From: Gammaproteobacteria bacterium
GTDB taxonomy: Bacteria; Pseudomonadota; Gammaproteobacteria; Enterobacterales; Permianibacteraceae
Direction: 5' to 3'
Assembly (NCBI GenBank): GCA_016182845.1
Contig: JACPFT010000020.1
Span: 1-64,000 of the forward strand
Length of the DNA: 64,000 nucleotides
In this document: positions 46,799-54,302 of the stretch, piece after piece
How the letters are laid out: each line of letters opens with the position of its first letter
Numbering within the stretch: position 1 is the first letter of the stretch
The notes under the pieces: model-generated
What the model was told of the DNA's origin: nothing
Databases searched by the model: none
The model's input: the letters and a program-made list of their open reading frames with translations, nothing else
Position numbers and translations under genes: made by a program

Positions 46799-47611
46799 TC
46801 AGGCGGTCAAGCGCCCCTCGACCGCGGCCATGCCGCCCGCCACGGTGACGCCGAACACCTGCCGATAGGCGATGCCTTGGGCCAGCAAGGCGAAGGGCAT
46901 CAGCCAGATGAGCCCGACCGCCAGGGTCACCAGCGAGCCCAGGGCCACCACCAGGCTCATGCATAGCATCAGCAAGAACATCTTGCCGAACTGGTGGCTC
47001 AAGGCCCGGCGCGAGGTTTCCAGGGCCTGCCAGGGTCGCAGCCCTTTCTCGATAACGAGCAGGGTGGCGAACTGATAGGTGACCGCCAGATAGACGCCGG
47101 GACCGGCCAGCAACCAGCCCAGGGGATTTTTCAGGCTGTTCGCCACGCTCAAGCCCAAGCCGAAGAACACTACGATGATCAACCCGCCCATGAGACTGGT
47201 GAGGAACAGGGGCAGCATGCGCGGGAAATGGCGTAGCACTTCCTCCGCCCTGATCGGCATGTCCACCGCGCGCCGGGCCGCCATCAGCAGCAAGGCCGCC
47301 GACATGGGCGCCGTCACCAGGTTCAAGGCCAGCTTGGCGGCCAGGGACAGACCCTGGAAACCGCCCTTGTCCAAGGCCTCGGCCACGAGGGAGCCCAGCA
47401 TGAACACGCCCAGCTGGATCAGGACCGCCAGCCAAAACACCGCTTTCACGCCACGAATGCGCCCCCAGGCTTCCTCGAAGATCGCGGACAGATTCAATTC
47501 GTAGCGGCCGGCCAGGGCATCCTCCAGGTTGCCGCCCACCGAGCGTGGCGGCTCCCCCGGGCCCTGAAGGGGGCTCTGCGGTGTCTGGTAGGGGTTGTCG
47601 TTCATGCTCAT
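46799..47611 (-). CDS. Integral membrane protein of unknown function
   Basis: A 270-residue protein with a hydrophilic Pro/Asn-rich N-terminus (N-D-N-P-Y-Q-T-P-Q) and about six transmembrane helices. These lie in pairs between residues 58 and 255. The layout (glycerophosphoryl-diester-type or YciC-like membrane domain with an E-T-S-R-R-A-L segment between helices) is shared by many uncharacterised inner-membrane proteins. No enzymatic motif is seen. Two ATGs two codons apart are possible; the first (47611) is used. Convergent with slyX. Confidence 0.72.
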   Translation of the reverse strand: MSMNDNPYQTPQSPLQGPGEPPRSVGGNLEDALAGRYELNLSAIFEEAWGRIRGVKAVFWLAVLIQLGVFMLGSLVAEALDKGGFQGLSLAAKLALNLVTAPMSAALLLMAARRAVDMPIRAEEVLRHFPRMLPLFLTSLMGGLIIVVFFGLGLSVANSLKNPLGWLLAGPGVYLAVTYQFATLLVIEKGLRPWQALETSRRALSHQFGKMFLLMLCMSLVVALGSLVTLAVGLIWLMPFALLAQGIAYRQVFGVTVAGGMAAVEGRLTA

Positions 47612-47726
47612 GGGCCGGTCCCGCGCGATCAAAAGAGCGCAGGCTAACGCGCCTCTTCCCTCCTGTCCATCGGACCTCGCGCCGTCATCAGGGCAATCGC
47701 ATCTAATCGACCCAACGGCCAAAGAG

Positions 47727-47840
47727 CCCTTCGATACACCCGCTGAAGCGGGTTACTCAGGGCGAACGGTTATAAAAACGTAAATTTATATAGTAATCCG
47801 TTCGTGCTGAGTAGCGCCGAAGGCGCGTATCGAAGCACTC
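47727..47840. repeat. Dispersed repeat R1, copies 4 and 5, inverted around an AT-rich spacer
   Basis: Copy 4 (47727-47769) and copy 5 (47798-47840) are the hairpin-bearing variant in opposite orientation. The 28 bases between them (47770-47797) are almost all A/T, unlike anything near. The rest of the 47612-47929 gap holds the rdgC promoter. Confidence 0.65.
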
Positions 47841-47871
47841 CCAGGAAGATGCAATTGCCCTGGCGCCGTCA

Positions 47872-47900
47872 TTGGCAGGCCCCGGCCCTTCCCCCATAAT
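47872..47900 (+). promoter_or_regulatory. rdgC promoter (TTGGCA-17-CATAAT)
   Basis: TTGGCA at 47872-47877, a 17-bp spacer and CATAAT at 47895-47900, followed by gcgcgg. The start codon is 30 bases downstream. Confidence 0.6.
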
Positions 47901-47929
47901 GCGCGGTCTTTGCCTGCCCGGAATGCGCC

Positions 47930-48832
47930 ATGTGGTTCAAGAATCTTCAGCTTTACCGTTTCACCAAGCCCTTCGATCTGGATGCCGAGGCCCTGGCCGA
48001 CGCCCTGGATGCCCACCGCTTCCGGCCCTGCGGCAGCCAGGACATGATGACCATGGGCTTCGTGCCGGCCCTGGGCGATGCCCTGGTCCACTCGGCCCAC
48101 GGCTATCAGCTGCTGAGCCTGAAAAAGGAAGAGCGCATCCTGCCCGGCGCCGTAATCCGCGAATGGGTCGAGAACAAGGCCGACGAGATCGCCCAACGCG
48201 AGGCCCGCAAGGTGGGCCGCAAGGAGCGCGCCAACCTCAAGGATGAAGCCATCCTGGCCCTCATGCCCCGCGCCTTCACCCGCTCCGGCATCACCCGCGC
48301 CTATATCAGCCCGGACGGCTGGCTGGTGGTGGACGCCGGCTCGGCCAAGCGCGCCGAGGATTTCATGAGCAAGCTGCGCGAGGCCGTGGGCAGCCTACCG
48401 GTGCTGCCCCTGCAGGTTGCCGCCGCGCCCTCGGCGGTGATGACCGCCTGGCTCAAGGGCGAGGAGGCCGTGCCCGAGGACTTCCTGGTGGGCGAGGAGA
48501 CCGAGCTCATCGACCCGGCCGAGGACGGCGGCATCGTGCGCTGCCGCCGCCAGGATCTGGCGGCCGAGGAGATCCAGGGGCATCTGGCCGCCGGCAAGCA
48601 GGTGGTCAAGCTCGCCCTGTCCTGGAACGAGGCCATGAACTTCGTGCTCACCAACGAACCCAGCGTCAAGCGCCTGCGCTTCACCGATCTGGTCCAGGAA
48701 CAGATGGCCTATCTGGACGGCGCCGACGCCCAGGCCCTGTTCGACGGACAGTTCGCCCTGATGACCCTGGAACTGTCCCGCCTGTTGCCGCGCCTTGTCG
48801 AGGTTCTGGGCGGCGAGGCGCAAGCGGCCTGA
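47930..48832 (+). CDS. rdgC: Recombination-associated protein RdgC
   Basis: Ring-shaped DNA-binding protein that restrains RecA. The 300-residue protein begins M-W-F-K-N-L-Q-L-Y-R-F, has L-L-S-L-K-K-E-E-R-I-L-P near residue 63 and K-V-G-R-K-E near 95, and ends with a helical C-terminus. All are characteristic of RdgC. Length matches E. coli RdgC (303). RdgC is largely limited to beta- and gammaproteobacteria, which helps place the organism. Confidence 0.96.
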   Translation: MWFKNLQLYRFTKPFDLDAEALADALDAHRFRPCGSQDMMTMGFVPALGDALVHSAHGYQLLSLKKEERILPGAVIREWVENKADEIAQREARKVGRKERANLKDEAILALMPRAFTRSGITRAYISPDGWLVVDAGSAKRAEDFMSKLREAVGSLPVLPLQVAAAPSAVMTAWLKGEEAVPEDFLVGEETELIDPAEDGGIVRCRRQDLAAEEIQGHLAAGKQVVKLALSWNEAMNFVLTNEPSVKRLRFTDLVQEQMAYLDGADAQALFDGQFALMTLELSRLLPRLVEVLGGEAQAA

Positions 48833-48939
48833 GTCCGCCGGCGGGGCACGGCGCCCCGCCATTCCCCCACAAGGCGTGTGGACTTGCCTTTCGAGGTCGC
48901 TGAACTACCCTCAGTGAACGAACCGAGAAGGAGACCACC

Positions 48940-49677
48940 ATGCCTCAACCCGCATCCGCTCTACGGTCCCGCAGTCCCTGGCTGGTTCTGTTCTGCGCCA
49001 GCCTGTTGCCTGCTTTGAGCTACGCCGCCGACTGGCAGAGCGCCAACGTCCAGTACCTGCACGGCAATGATTTCGACTTTGGCGACAAGTCCCGCGACAT
49101 CATCACCGTCGAATACGCCAACGGCTGGACCTATGGCGACAATTTCTTCTTCGCCGACGTCATCAAGTCCGACCATAACGACGAGGTCTACGGGGAATTC
49201 AGCCCCCGCCTGAGTTTCACCAAGATGGCCGGCGGCAAGGGCTGGGACGGCCCGGTGAAGGATGTGCTGCTCGCCGGCCAGGTCAATTTCGGCGAGGACT
49301 TCCGCGCCCATCTCTACGGCTTCGGCGTGGATCTCAATGTCCCCGGCTTCGCCTTCTTCCAGGTCAATCTGTATGTCCGCGACGACGAGAACCTGGACGG
49401 CAAGACCTGGCAGCTGAGCCCGGCCTGGTTGCTGCCCTTCTCGATCGGTTCGACCCGCTGGACCTTCGGCGGCTTCCTGGATTACGCCGGCGACGAGGGC
49501 GACAGCAAGAAGAATCTGCTGTTCGTCCCCCAGCTATTGCTCGATGTCGGCGCCTTCTGGGGCGAGCCCGATCACCTATCGGTCGGCATCGAATATTCCT
49601 ACTGGAAAAACAAATTCGGCAACCACATTGGCGTGGACGAGGAAGTCGTTCAGGCCATGGTCAAATGGACTTTCTAA
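48940..49677 (+). CDS. OmpK/Tsx-like outer-membrane channel protein
   Basis: A 245-residue protein with signal peptide 1-29 (ends L-S-Y-A) and a beta-barrel body rich in alternating aromatic residues, ending V-K-W-T-F. The text W-Q-S-A-N-V-Q-Y-L-H-G-N-D-F and the E-Y-A-N-G-W-T-Y-G-D-N-F-F-F-A-D segment resemble the nucleoside-specific channel family of Tsx and vibrio OmpK. A nucleoside substrate is therefore possible, but no nucleoside gene is nearby. AAGGAG lies 8 bases before the ATG. A binding-protein gene follows 81 nt downstream. Confidence 0.8.
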   Translation: MPQPASALRSRSPWLVLFCASLLPALSYAADWQSANVQYLHGNDFDFGDKSRDIITVEYANGWTYGDNFFFADVIKSDHNDEVYGEFSPRLSFTKMAGGKGWDGPVKDVLLAGQVNFGEDFRAHLYGFGVDLNVPGFAFFQVNLYVRDDENLDGKTWQLSPAWLLPFSIGSTRWTFGGFLDYAGDEGDSKKNLLFVPQLLLDVGAFWGEPDHLSVGIEYSYWKNKFGNHIGVDEEVVQAMVKWTF

Positions 49678-49758
49678 TCGCGCGGGGCGCATGGACGATG
49701 GCCATGCGCCTGGCGTGCGCTAAAACCCGTTGATACACCCGAACGAGGAGCCTGGATC

Positions 49759-50496
49759 ATGCGGATATCCCGACTGAGCCATACGCTGTTTGCCCTGTGC
49801 GCGCTGAGCTTCGCCGCCCAGGCGGAAAAACTGTCCGTCGGCGTGGAAACCACCGAATACCCGCCCCACTACTCCACGGCCGACGGCCAGTACAGCGGCT
49901 TTGCCCGCGCCGTGCTGGATGCCTTCGCCAAGAAGCATGGGCATGAGTTCGAGTACCGGGCCATGCCGGTCGCCCGCCTACTGGACGCCTTCATCAGGGG
50001 CGATGTGGATCTGAAGTACCCGGACAACGAAATGTGGCAAGGCGATGCCAAACAGGGCAAGGGCGTGGTGTATAGCAAGCCCGTTGTCGCCTATACCGAC
50101 GGCGTCCTGGTCCTGCCGGAGAACAAGGGCGCCGGGGTGGACAAGCTTGCTACCATCTCCATGATGCGCGGTTTCACGCCCTGGGAATTCCTGGATCGCA
50201 TCAAGGCAGGGAAGATGAGCACCCTGGACGCCAACAGCTTCGACGCCGTGCTCCTGATGGCCGTCAACAAACGTACGTCCGGTGCTTACAGCAACGTGGC
50301 CGTCGCCCAGTACATGCTCGACGTCAAGCTGAAAACCCCGGGCGCCCTGGTGTTCGACGACGGACTACCGCACACCAACTCCAATTACCACCTGTCCAGC
50401 ATCAAGCGCCCGGAGATCATCAGCCAGTTCGATACCTTCCTGGCCGAGGAGAAGGCGCAGATCGATCAACTGAAGAAAGAGTACAAGGTGGAATAG
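49759..50496 (+). CDS. Periplasmic substrate-binding protein (SBP_bac_3-like)
   Basis: A 245-residue exported protein with signal peptide 1-22 (ends A-Q-A). The mature start S-V-G-V-E-T-T-E-Y-P-P-H-Y-S and the Y-S-G-F-A-R-A-V-L-D-A-F segment fit the amino-acid-type solute-binding fold. No ABC permease or ATPase is adjacent, so it may be an orphan binding protein or feed a sensor. GAGGAG is 10 bases before the ATG. Same strand as the OmpK-like gene but with an 81-nt gap; linkage is uncertain. Confidence 0.75.
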   Translation: MRISRLSHTLFALCALSFAAQAEKLSVGVETTEYPPHYSTADGQYSGFARAVLDAFAKKHGHEFEYRAMPVARLLDAFIRGDVDLKYPDNEMWQGDAKQGKGVVYSKPVVAYTDGVLVLPENKGAGVDKLATISMMRGFTPWEFLDRIKAGKMSTLDANSFDAVLLMAVNKRTSGAYSNVAVAQYMLDVKLKTPGALVFDDGLPHTNSNYHLSSIKRPEIISQFDTFLAEEKAQIDQLKKEYKVE

Positions 50497-50517
50497 GCCT
50501 AGGCGGCGGAGGCTCGC

Positions 50518-51219
50518 TCAGGGGTTGAGCAGGGCCTCCCAGCTGGCCACCAGATCCGCCGACCCCGGTATGCGCGCGGCGGCGGCGCGGTGCTGGGCCT
50601 CGTCCAGGCTCGCGTTCCATCCCACCAGGATCTCGCTCAGGCGTTCGATCTCCTCGGCCAAGGCGGGGAGTTCGTGCGCCCGCCCATTCTCGTCCGCCAC
50701 CTCGGGCAACCAATGCTTGGCCAAGGCATGTTCGGGAAACACGCCGCGATAGGCCAACAGGCGTTCGCGCAGGGCGGCCAGTACGGTCTCCAGGAAGGCC
50801 TGCTTGGTGGCCGCGGAAATCACATCGATCTCTTCCAACTCGCCGAAGGGCGCCGAGTCCACGCCTAAAAGCACGGCAGCTCCGCTGTCATCGGCGCGGA
50901 TGGTCGCGGAACGCTCGCTGTCGCAGATCACGGCCAGGGCGCCGAAGATCTCGCCCGGACGCAGCAGGGCCAGAGTCGCGGTGCCGTCGTCCTCCAGGCC
51001 CACCTTCAGCTGGCCCTTGAGCACGAAGAAGAACCAGGAATCGAATTCGCCGCGCCGGATCACCACCTCGCCAGGCTGAAGTTCCAGGAGACGGGCATGA
51101 TCGAGCAGGACTTGCAGCTGCGCGGGCTCCAGGGCCTGCACGCGGGCAAAAAACGGGATGGCCGCCAGGACGCCGGCCAGACGGGCGCGGGGCAGGCGTG
51201 CGGATTCCAGGCTGCGCAT
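50518..51219 (-). CDS. Cyclic-nucleotide-binding-domain protein without DNA-binding domain
   Basis: A 233-residue protein with one CNB (Crp-type) beta-roll at about 20-135: P-G-E-V-V-I-R-R-G near 48, F-V-L-K-G-Q-L-K-V-G, and L-R-P-G-E-I-F-G-A-L-A-V. The sugar-phosphate-binding E and R of true cNMP sites are replaced (G-A-L-A-V-I-C-D-S-E-R-S-A-T has the R), so ligand binding is possible but unsure. The C-terminal 90 residues are helical and lack a helix-turn-helix. GGAG precedes the ATG by 7 bases. It is convergent with the binding-protein gene and divergent from the response regulator. Role unknown. Confidence 0.78.
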   Translation of the reverse strand: MRSLESARLPRARLAGVLAAIPFFARVQALEPAQLQVLLDHARLLELQPGEVVIRRGEFDSWFFFVLKGQLKVGLEDDGTATLALLRPGEIFGALAVICDSERSATIRADDSGAAVLLGVDSAPFGELEEIDVISAATKQAFLETVLAALRERLLAYRGVFPEHALAKHWLPEVADENGRAHELPALAEEIERLSEILVGWNASLDEAQHRAAAARIPGSADLVASWEALLNP

Positions 51220-51433
51220 GGGTACACTCCACTACGGGACCGGTAAGCGCTACCGGCCGAAAGACAGAAAGCCAACATTTTCCGATATATCATCAGCATA
51301 GCCAAGTGCCCCCGGCTTTGCGCCGCTAGTCTAGCGGCAGCGTGCCGTGTATGCTGAAAGATTCTGCGGCCGGCCCTGTTCCGAGCACGCCCTCGAAGTC
51401 CATGAAGCGCGCGAGCGCGGCGAAGATTGTGCC

Positions 51434-52141
51434 ATGAGTGAAGCCTGTATCCTGCTCGTAGACGACGATGAGAAGCTGACCAGCCTGATCGGCGATTTCC
51501 TGCGCGAAAACGGCTTTCGCGTCGAATCCGAGCCGCGCGGCGACCGGGCCATCGAGCGCATACGCAAGGAGCAGCCGCGCCTGGTGATCCTGGACATCAT
51601 GCTCCCGGGCGCCGACGGCTTGGCGGTGTGCCGTAACGTGCGCCCCCATTATTCCGGCCCCATCCTCATGCTCACCGCCCTGGACGACGACATCGACGAG
51701 GTGGCGGCCCTGGAGCTGGGCGCCGACGACTATCTGGGCAAACCGGTCAAGCCGCGCCTGCTGCTGGCCCATGTGCGCGCGCTGCTGCGCCGTTATGACG
51801 AAGAAGAGCCGCCGGTCCGCGATCTGGCCCGCCCGGAGTCGCTGCAATTCGGCCCGCTCTACCTCAATGCCATGCGCCGCCAGGCCAGCATGCACGGCGT
51901 TCCCGTGGATCTGACCATGGCGGAGTTCGATGCGCTCTGGCACCTGGCCTGCCATGCCGGCACCATCCTGACGCGCGACGAACTCTACCGGGGCATCTAC
52001 CACCTCGATTACGACGGCGTGGACCGCAGCCTGGATCTGCGCATCTCCCGCTTGCGCAAGAAGCTCGGCGACGATTCCAAGTCGCCGCGACTGATCAAGA
52101 CCGTGCGCGGCAACGGCTATCTCTTTACCGGACAACCCTGA
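51434..52141 (+). CDS. OmpR-family response regulator (RstA-like)
   Basis: A 235-residue DNA-binding regulator: REC domain with D-D-D near residue 9, phospho-acceptor D54 in L-D-I-M-L-P and the K-P-V-K segment. A winged-helix domain follows (T-M-A-E-F-D-A-L-W-H-L, then R-S-L-D-L-R-I-S-R-L-R-K-K-L and V-R-G-N-G-Y-L-F). It pairs with the histidine kinase 36 nt downstream in an RstA/RstB-like arrangement. The ATG at 51434 matches the family start; the Shine-Dalgarno is poor. Targets unknown. Confidence 0.92.
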   Translation: MSEACILLVDDDEKLTSLIGDFLRENGFRVESEPRGDRAIERIRKEQPRLVILDIMLPGADGLAVCRNVRPHYSGPILMLTALDDDIDEVAALELGADDYLGKPVKPRLLLAHVRALLRRYDEEEPPVRDLARPESLQFGPLYLNAMRRQASMHGVPVDLTMAEFDALWHLACHAGTILTRDELYRGIYHLDYDGVDRSLDLRISRLRKKLGDDSKSPRLIKTVRGNGYLFTGQP

Positions 52142-52177
52142 GCCCGGTAGGGCTCCGCAAGCGGAGAGCTTAGGACC

Positions 52178-53494
52178 ATGAAGGCCTTCCTGGGCAAGTA
52201 CATCGTAGTGCTGTTGGCGGTTAACCTACTGGGCTACCACCTGGGTTACTGGCTGCAATGGGCCTATATCGAACCCTACCGCTTTCGCGTGATCATGGCC
52301 AAATACGAGGACTTGGCCATGAAGGAGCTGGCGGTCATGGACTCCCTCAAGCCGGAGCAATGGCCGGAAGCCGCCAAGGCCATCGAGAAGCGTCTGGATA
52401 TTCCCACCGACATCGACACCTTCTCGTCCTTCGAATTCGCCGAATACCGTGACGAGGATCTGTTTAACAATCGCGTCGTTTACCACGGCCATTACCTGGA
52501 CGGCCTGTTCCTGGATCTGTTCCTGAAACGCGGCGTGTCCTATATGACCTGGGGCCCGCTGCCCGAGCCCTTCTGGTTCACCCACCTGGACATCCTCGTG
52601 CGCCTGGCAATCTGGGTGGGCATCATCGTCGTGACCCTGCTGGCCCTGTTCCTGCCTTACAAGCGCCGCCTGGACAGCATTACCGATTCTCTGCGCGCCA
52701 GCCTGGCCGACGGCATCGCCCACCCGCTCCCGGACTCCAGCGACGACTCCTTGGGCCAGCTGTCGCGGGCCTATAATCAGACCGCCCATGCCATCGAGCA
52801 ATGGCGCCACCGCCAGAGCCAGCTGCTGGCCGATCAGCGGGATCTGATGCACGCCATCGCCCACGAGCTGCGCGGCCCCCTGGCCCGCGCCGACTTCGCC
52901 CTGGAAATCCTGCGCGACTCGACGGCCGAGGAACAACGCCGGAAGCTCACCGACAACCTGAGCGGCGCGCTCTCGGAGCTGGAAGAGCTGGTGCGCGAGG
53001 TCCTCGGCTATGCCCGCCTCCAACACGGCGCCACGGCCCTGAATCCGGAGTCCATCGACCTGGCTGAACTGGTGGACACGGTCATCGCCAAGGTCAAGAC
53101 GCTCTACCCGAATATCGCGTTCCAAAGCGACGCCACCGGCCTGCAGGTGCGCGCCGACCGCCATCTCTTGGAGCGGGCCACCCTGAACCTCATCAAAAAC
53201 GCCGCCTGTTATGCCCGCAGCGCCGTGCAAGTGCACTGGCAGACCCAGGACGGTCTGTTCCGGCTCAGCGTCGAGGACGACGGCCCGGGCATCCCCCTGG
53301 GCCAGCGCGAAAGCGTGTTCATGCCCTTCGTGCGCCTGGACCCCAGCCGCTCCCGCGATTCCGGCGGCGTGGGCTTAGGGCTCGCCATCGTCAAGACCAT
53401 CAGCGAGCGCCATGCCGGCAAGGTCGCCCTGGACGAGAGCACCCTGGGCGGCGCCCGCTTCACCCTGGCCTGGCCCTCGGGTCTGGCCGCGTAA
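52178..53494 (+). CDS. Sensor histidine kinase (RstB-like)
   Basis: A 438-residue kinase: TM1 near 8-27, a periplasmic domain of about 115 residues, TM2 near 145-165, then HAMP. HisKA follows with H229 in A-H-E-L-R-G-P, and HATPase_c with N-L-I-K-N-A, D-D-G-P-G-I and G-V-G-L-G-L-A-I-V. All catalytic boxes are present. The short A-H-E-L-R-G-P-L-A-R motif and gene order fit the RstB/CpxA group. It follows its regulator by 36 nt. The signal is unknown. Confidence 0.92.
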   Translation: MKAFLGKYIVVLLAVNLLGYHLGYWLQWAYIEPYRFRVIMAKYEDLAMKELAVMDSLKPEQWPEAAKAIEKRLDIPTDIDTFSSFEFAEYRDEDLFNNRVVYHGHYLDGLFLDLFLKRGVSYMTWGPLPEPFWFTHLDILVRLAIWVGIIVVTLLALFLPYKRRLDSITDSLRASLADGIAHPLPDSSDDSLGQLSRAYNQTAHAIEQWRHRQSQLLADQRDLMHAIAHELRGPLARADFALEILRDSTAEEQRRKLTDNLSGALSELEELVREVLGYARLQHGATALNPESIDLAELVDTVIAKVKTLYPNIAFQSDATGLQVRADRHLLERATLNLIKNAACYARSAVQVHWQTQDGLFRLSVEDDGPGIPLGQRESVFMPFVRLDPSRSRDSGGVGLGLAIVKTISERHAGKVALDESTLGGARFTLAWPSGLAA

Positions 53495-53495
53495 T

Positions 53496-54068
53496 CTACG
53501 GCCTTCGCGTCAAGGCGATGGCGATAACGAGCGTCTCGCCATCGCCGCGCAAGACCGGCGCCGCTTCGGCGCTGAGCCACAGGCATTCCTCGGCGGCCAG
53601 GGTCTCTCCGGCCACCTCGAGGCTGCCGGCCAGCACATAGAACAGCCAGTCGTCGGCCGGTTCCAAAGCCTGGGGCTCGGGGAAGCGCCAGGACAGGACG
53701 CGCAAGGCAGCCCGGGCATGGCGCCGCTCCACCATCAGATTGAAATCGCGGATGGCCCCGCCAAGCAGCCGGCAGTCCGTGTGCACATCGCCTGCGAATT
53801 CAAAGGGTTGTAAGACCTTGTCCAGAACACGCTCCGGCCCGCCGTCGACGCTCAGGGCCATGCCCTCGCCATCCAGCACCAGGATGGTGCGGTCGATGCC
53901 GGGAAAACGCGAGAACGGGCCGGATTCGGCCACGGTGGCGATGGACAGCCGCGCCAGGAAGCCCTCGCCGCCGTCAGGCGCCGGCAGTTTCAGCAGCTCG
54001 CGGGTCGTGCCGCCGCCGTTTTTCCAGGGCATGTCCACATAGTCTTGAGGTCCAAGGCGGCGTTTCAT
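53496..54068 (-). CDS. HutD/Ves-family cupin protein
   Basis: A 190-residue bicupin-like protein with the family start W-K-N-G-G-G-T-T-R-E-L near residues 15-25, S-I-A-T-V-A-E-S-G-P-F-S-R-F-P-G-I-D-R, and D-F-N-L-M-V-E-R near 110. HutD is linked to histidine use in pseudomonads and Ves to cold response in E. coli; neither role is proven, and no hut genes are here. The stop lies 1 nt from that of the convergent histidine kinase. Confidence 0.85.
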   Translation of the reverse strand: MKRRLGPQDYVDMPWKNGGGTTRELLKLPAPDGGEGFLARLSIATVAESGPFSRFPGIDRTILVLDGEGMALSVDGGPERVLDKVLQPFEFAGDVHTDCRLLGGAIRDFNLMVERRHARAALRVLSWRFPEPQALEPADDWLFYVLAGSLEVAGETLAAEECLWLSAEAAPVLRGDGETLVIAIALTRRP

Positions 54069-54110
54069 GGGTATTTCTCAGAATAAATCAGGCTAAAAAG
54101 GCTCGGGCCG

Positions 54111-54140
54111 CTCGTCCCGTGCCTGTCGAAGGCAGGGCGG
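54111..54140. repeat. Degenerate copy of dispersed repeat R1
   Basis: ctcgtcccgtgcctgtcgaa then ggcagggcgg resembles the R1 core with several changes. It is in the 234-base gap before rapA; a TAGAAT at 54256-54261 in the same gap could be the rapA -10. Confidence 0.45.
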
Positions 54141-54302
54141 CAAACGACTGAGTTCATTCAAGTTCTTTCCGAGCGCCGCAGCGGAAGGTCCGCGAGACCC
54201 GGGAGTCGGTGTGTGTTGAACCTGACCGATCCTAGGCCATCGTCTAGGATTTCGGTAGAATACCGGCCCCATTTTTCACGATGCGCCACTAGCGCCAGGT
54301 TG

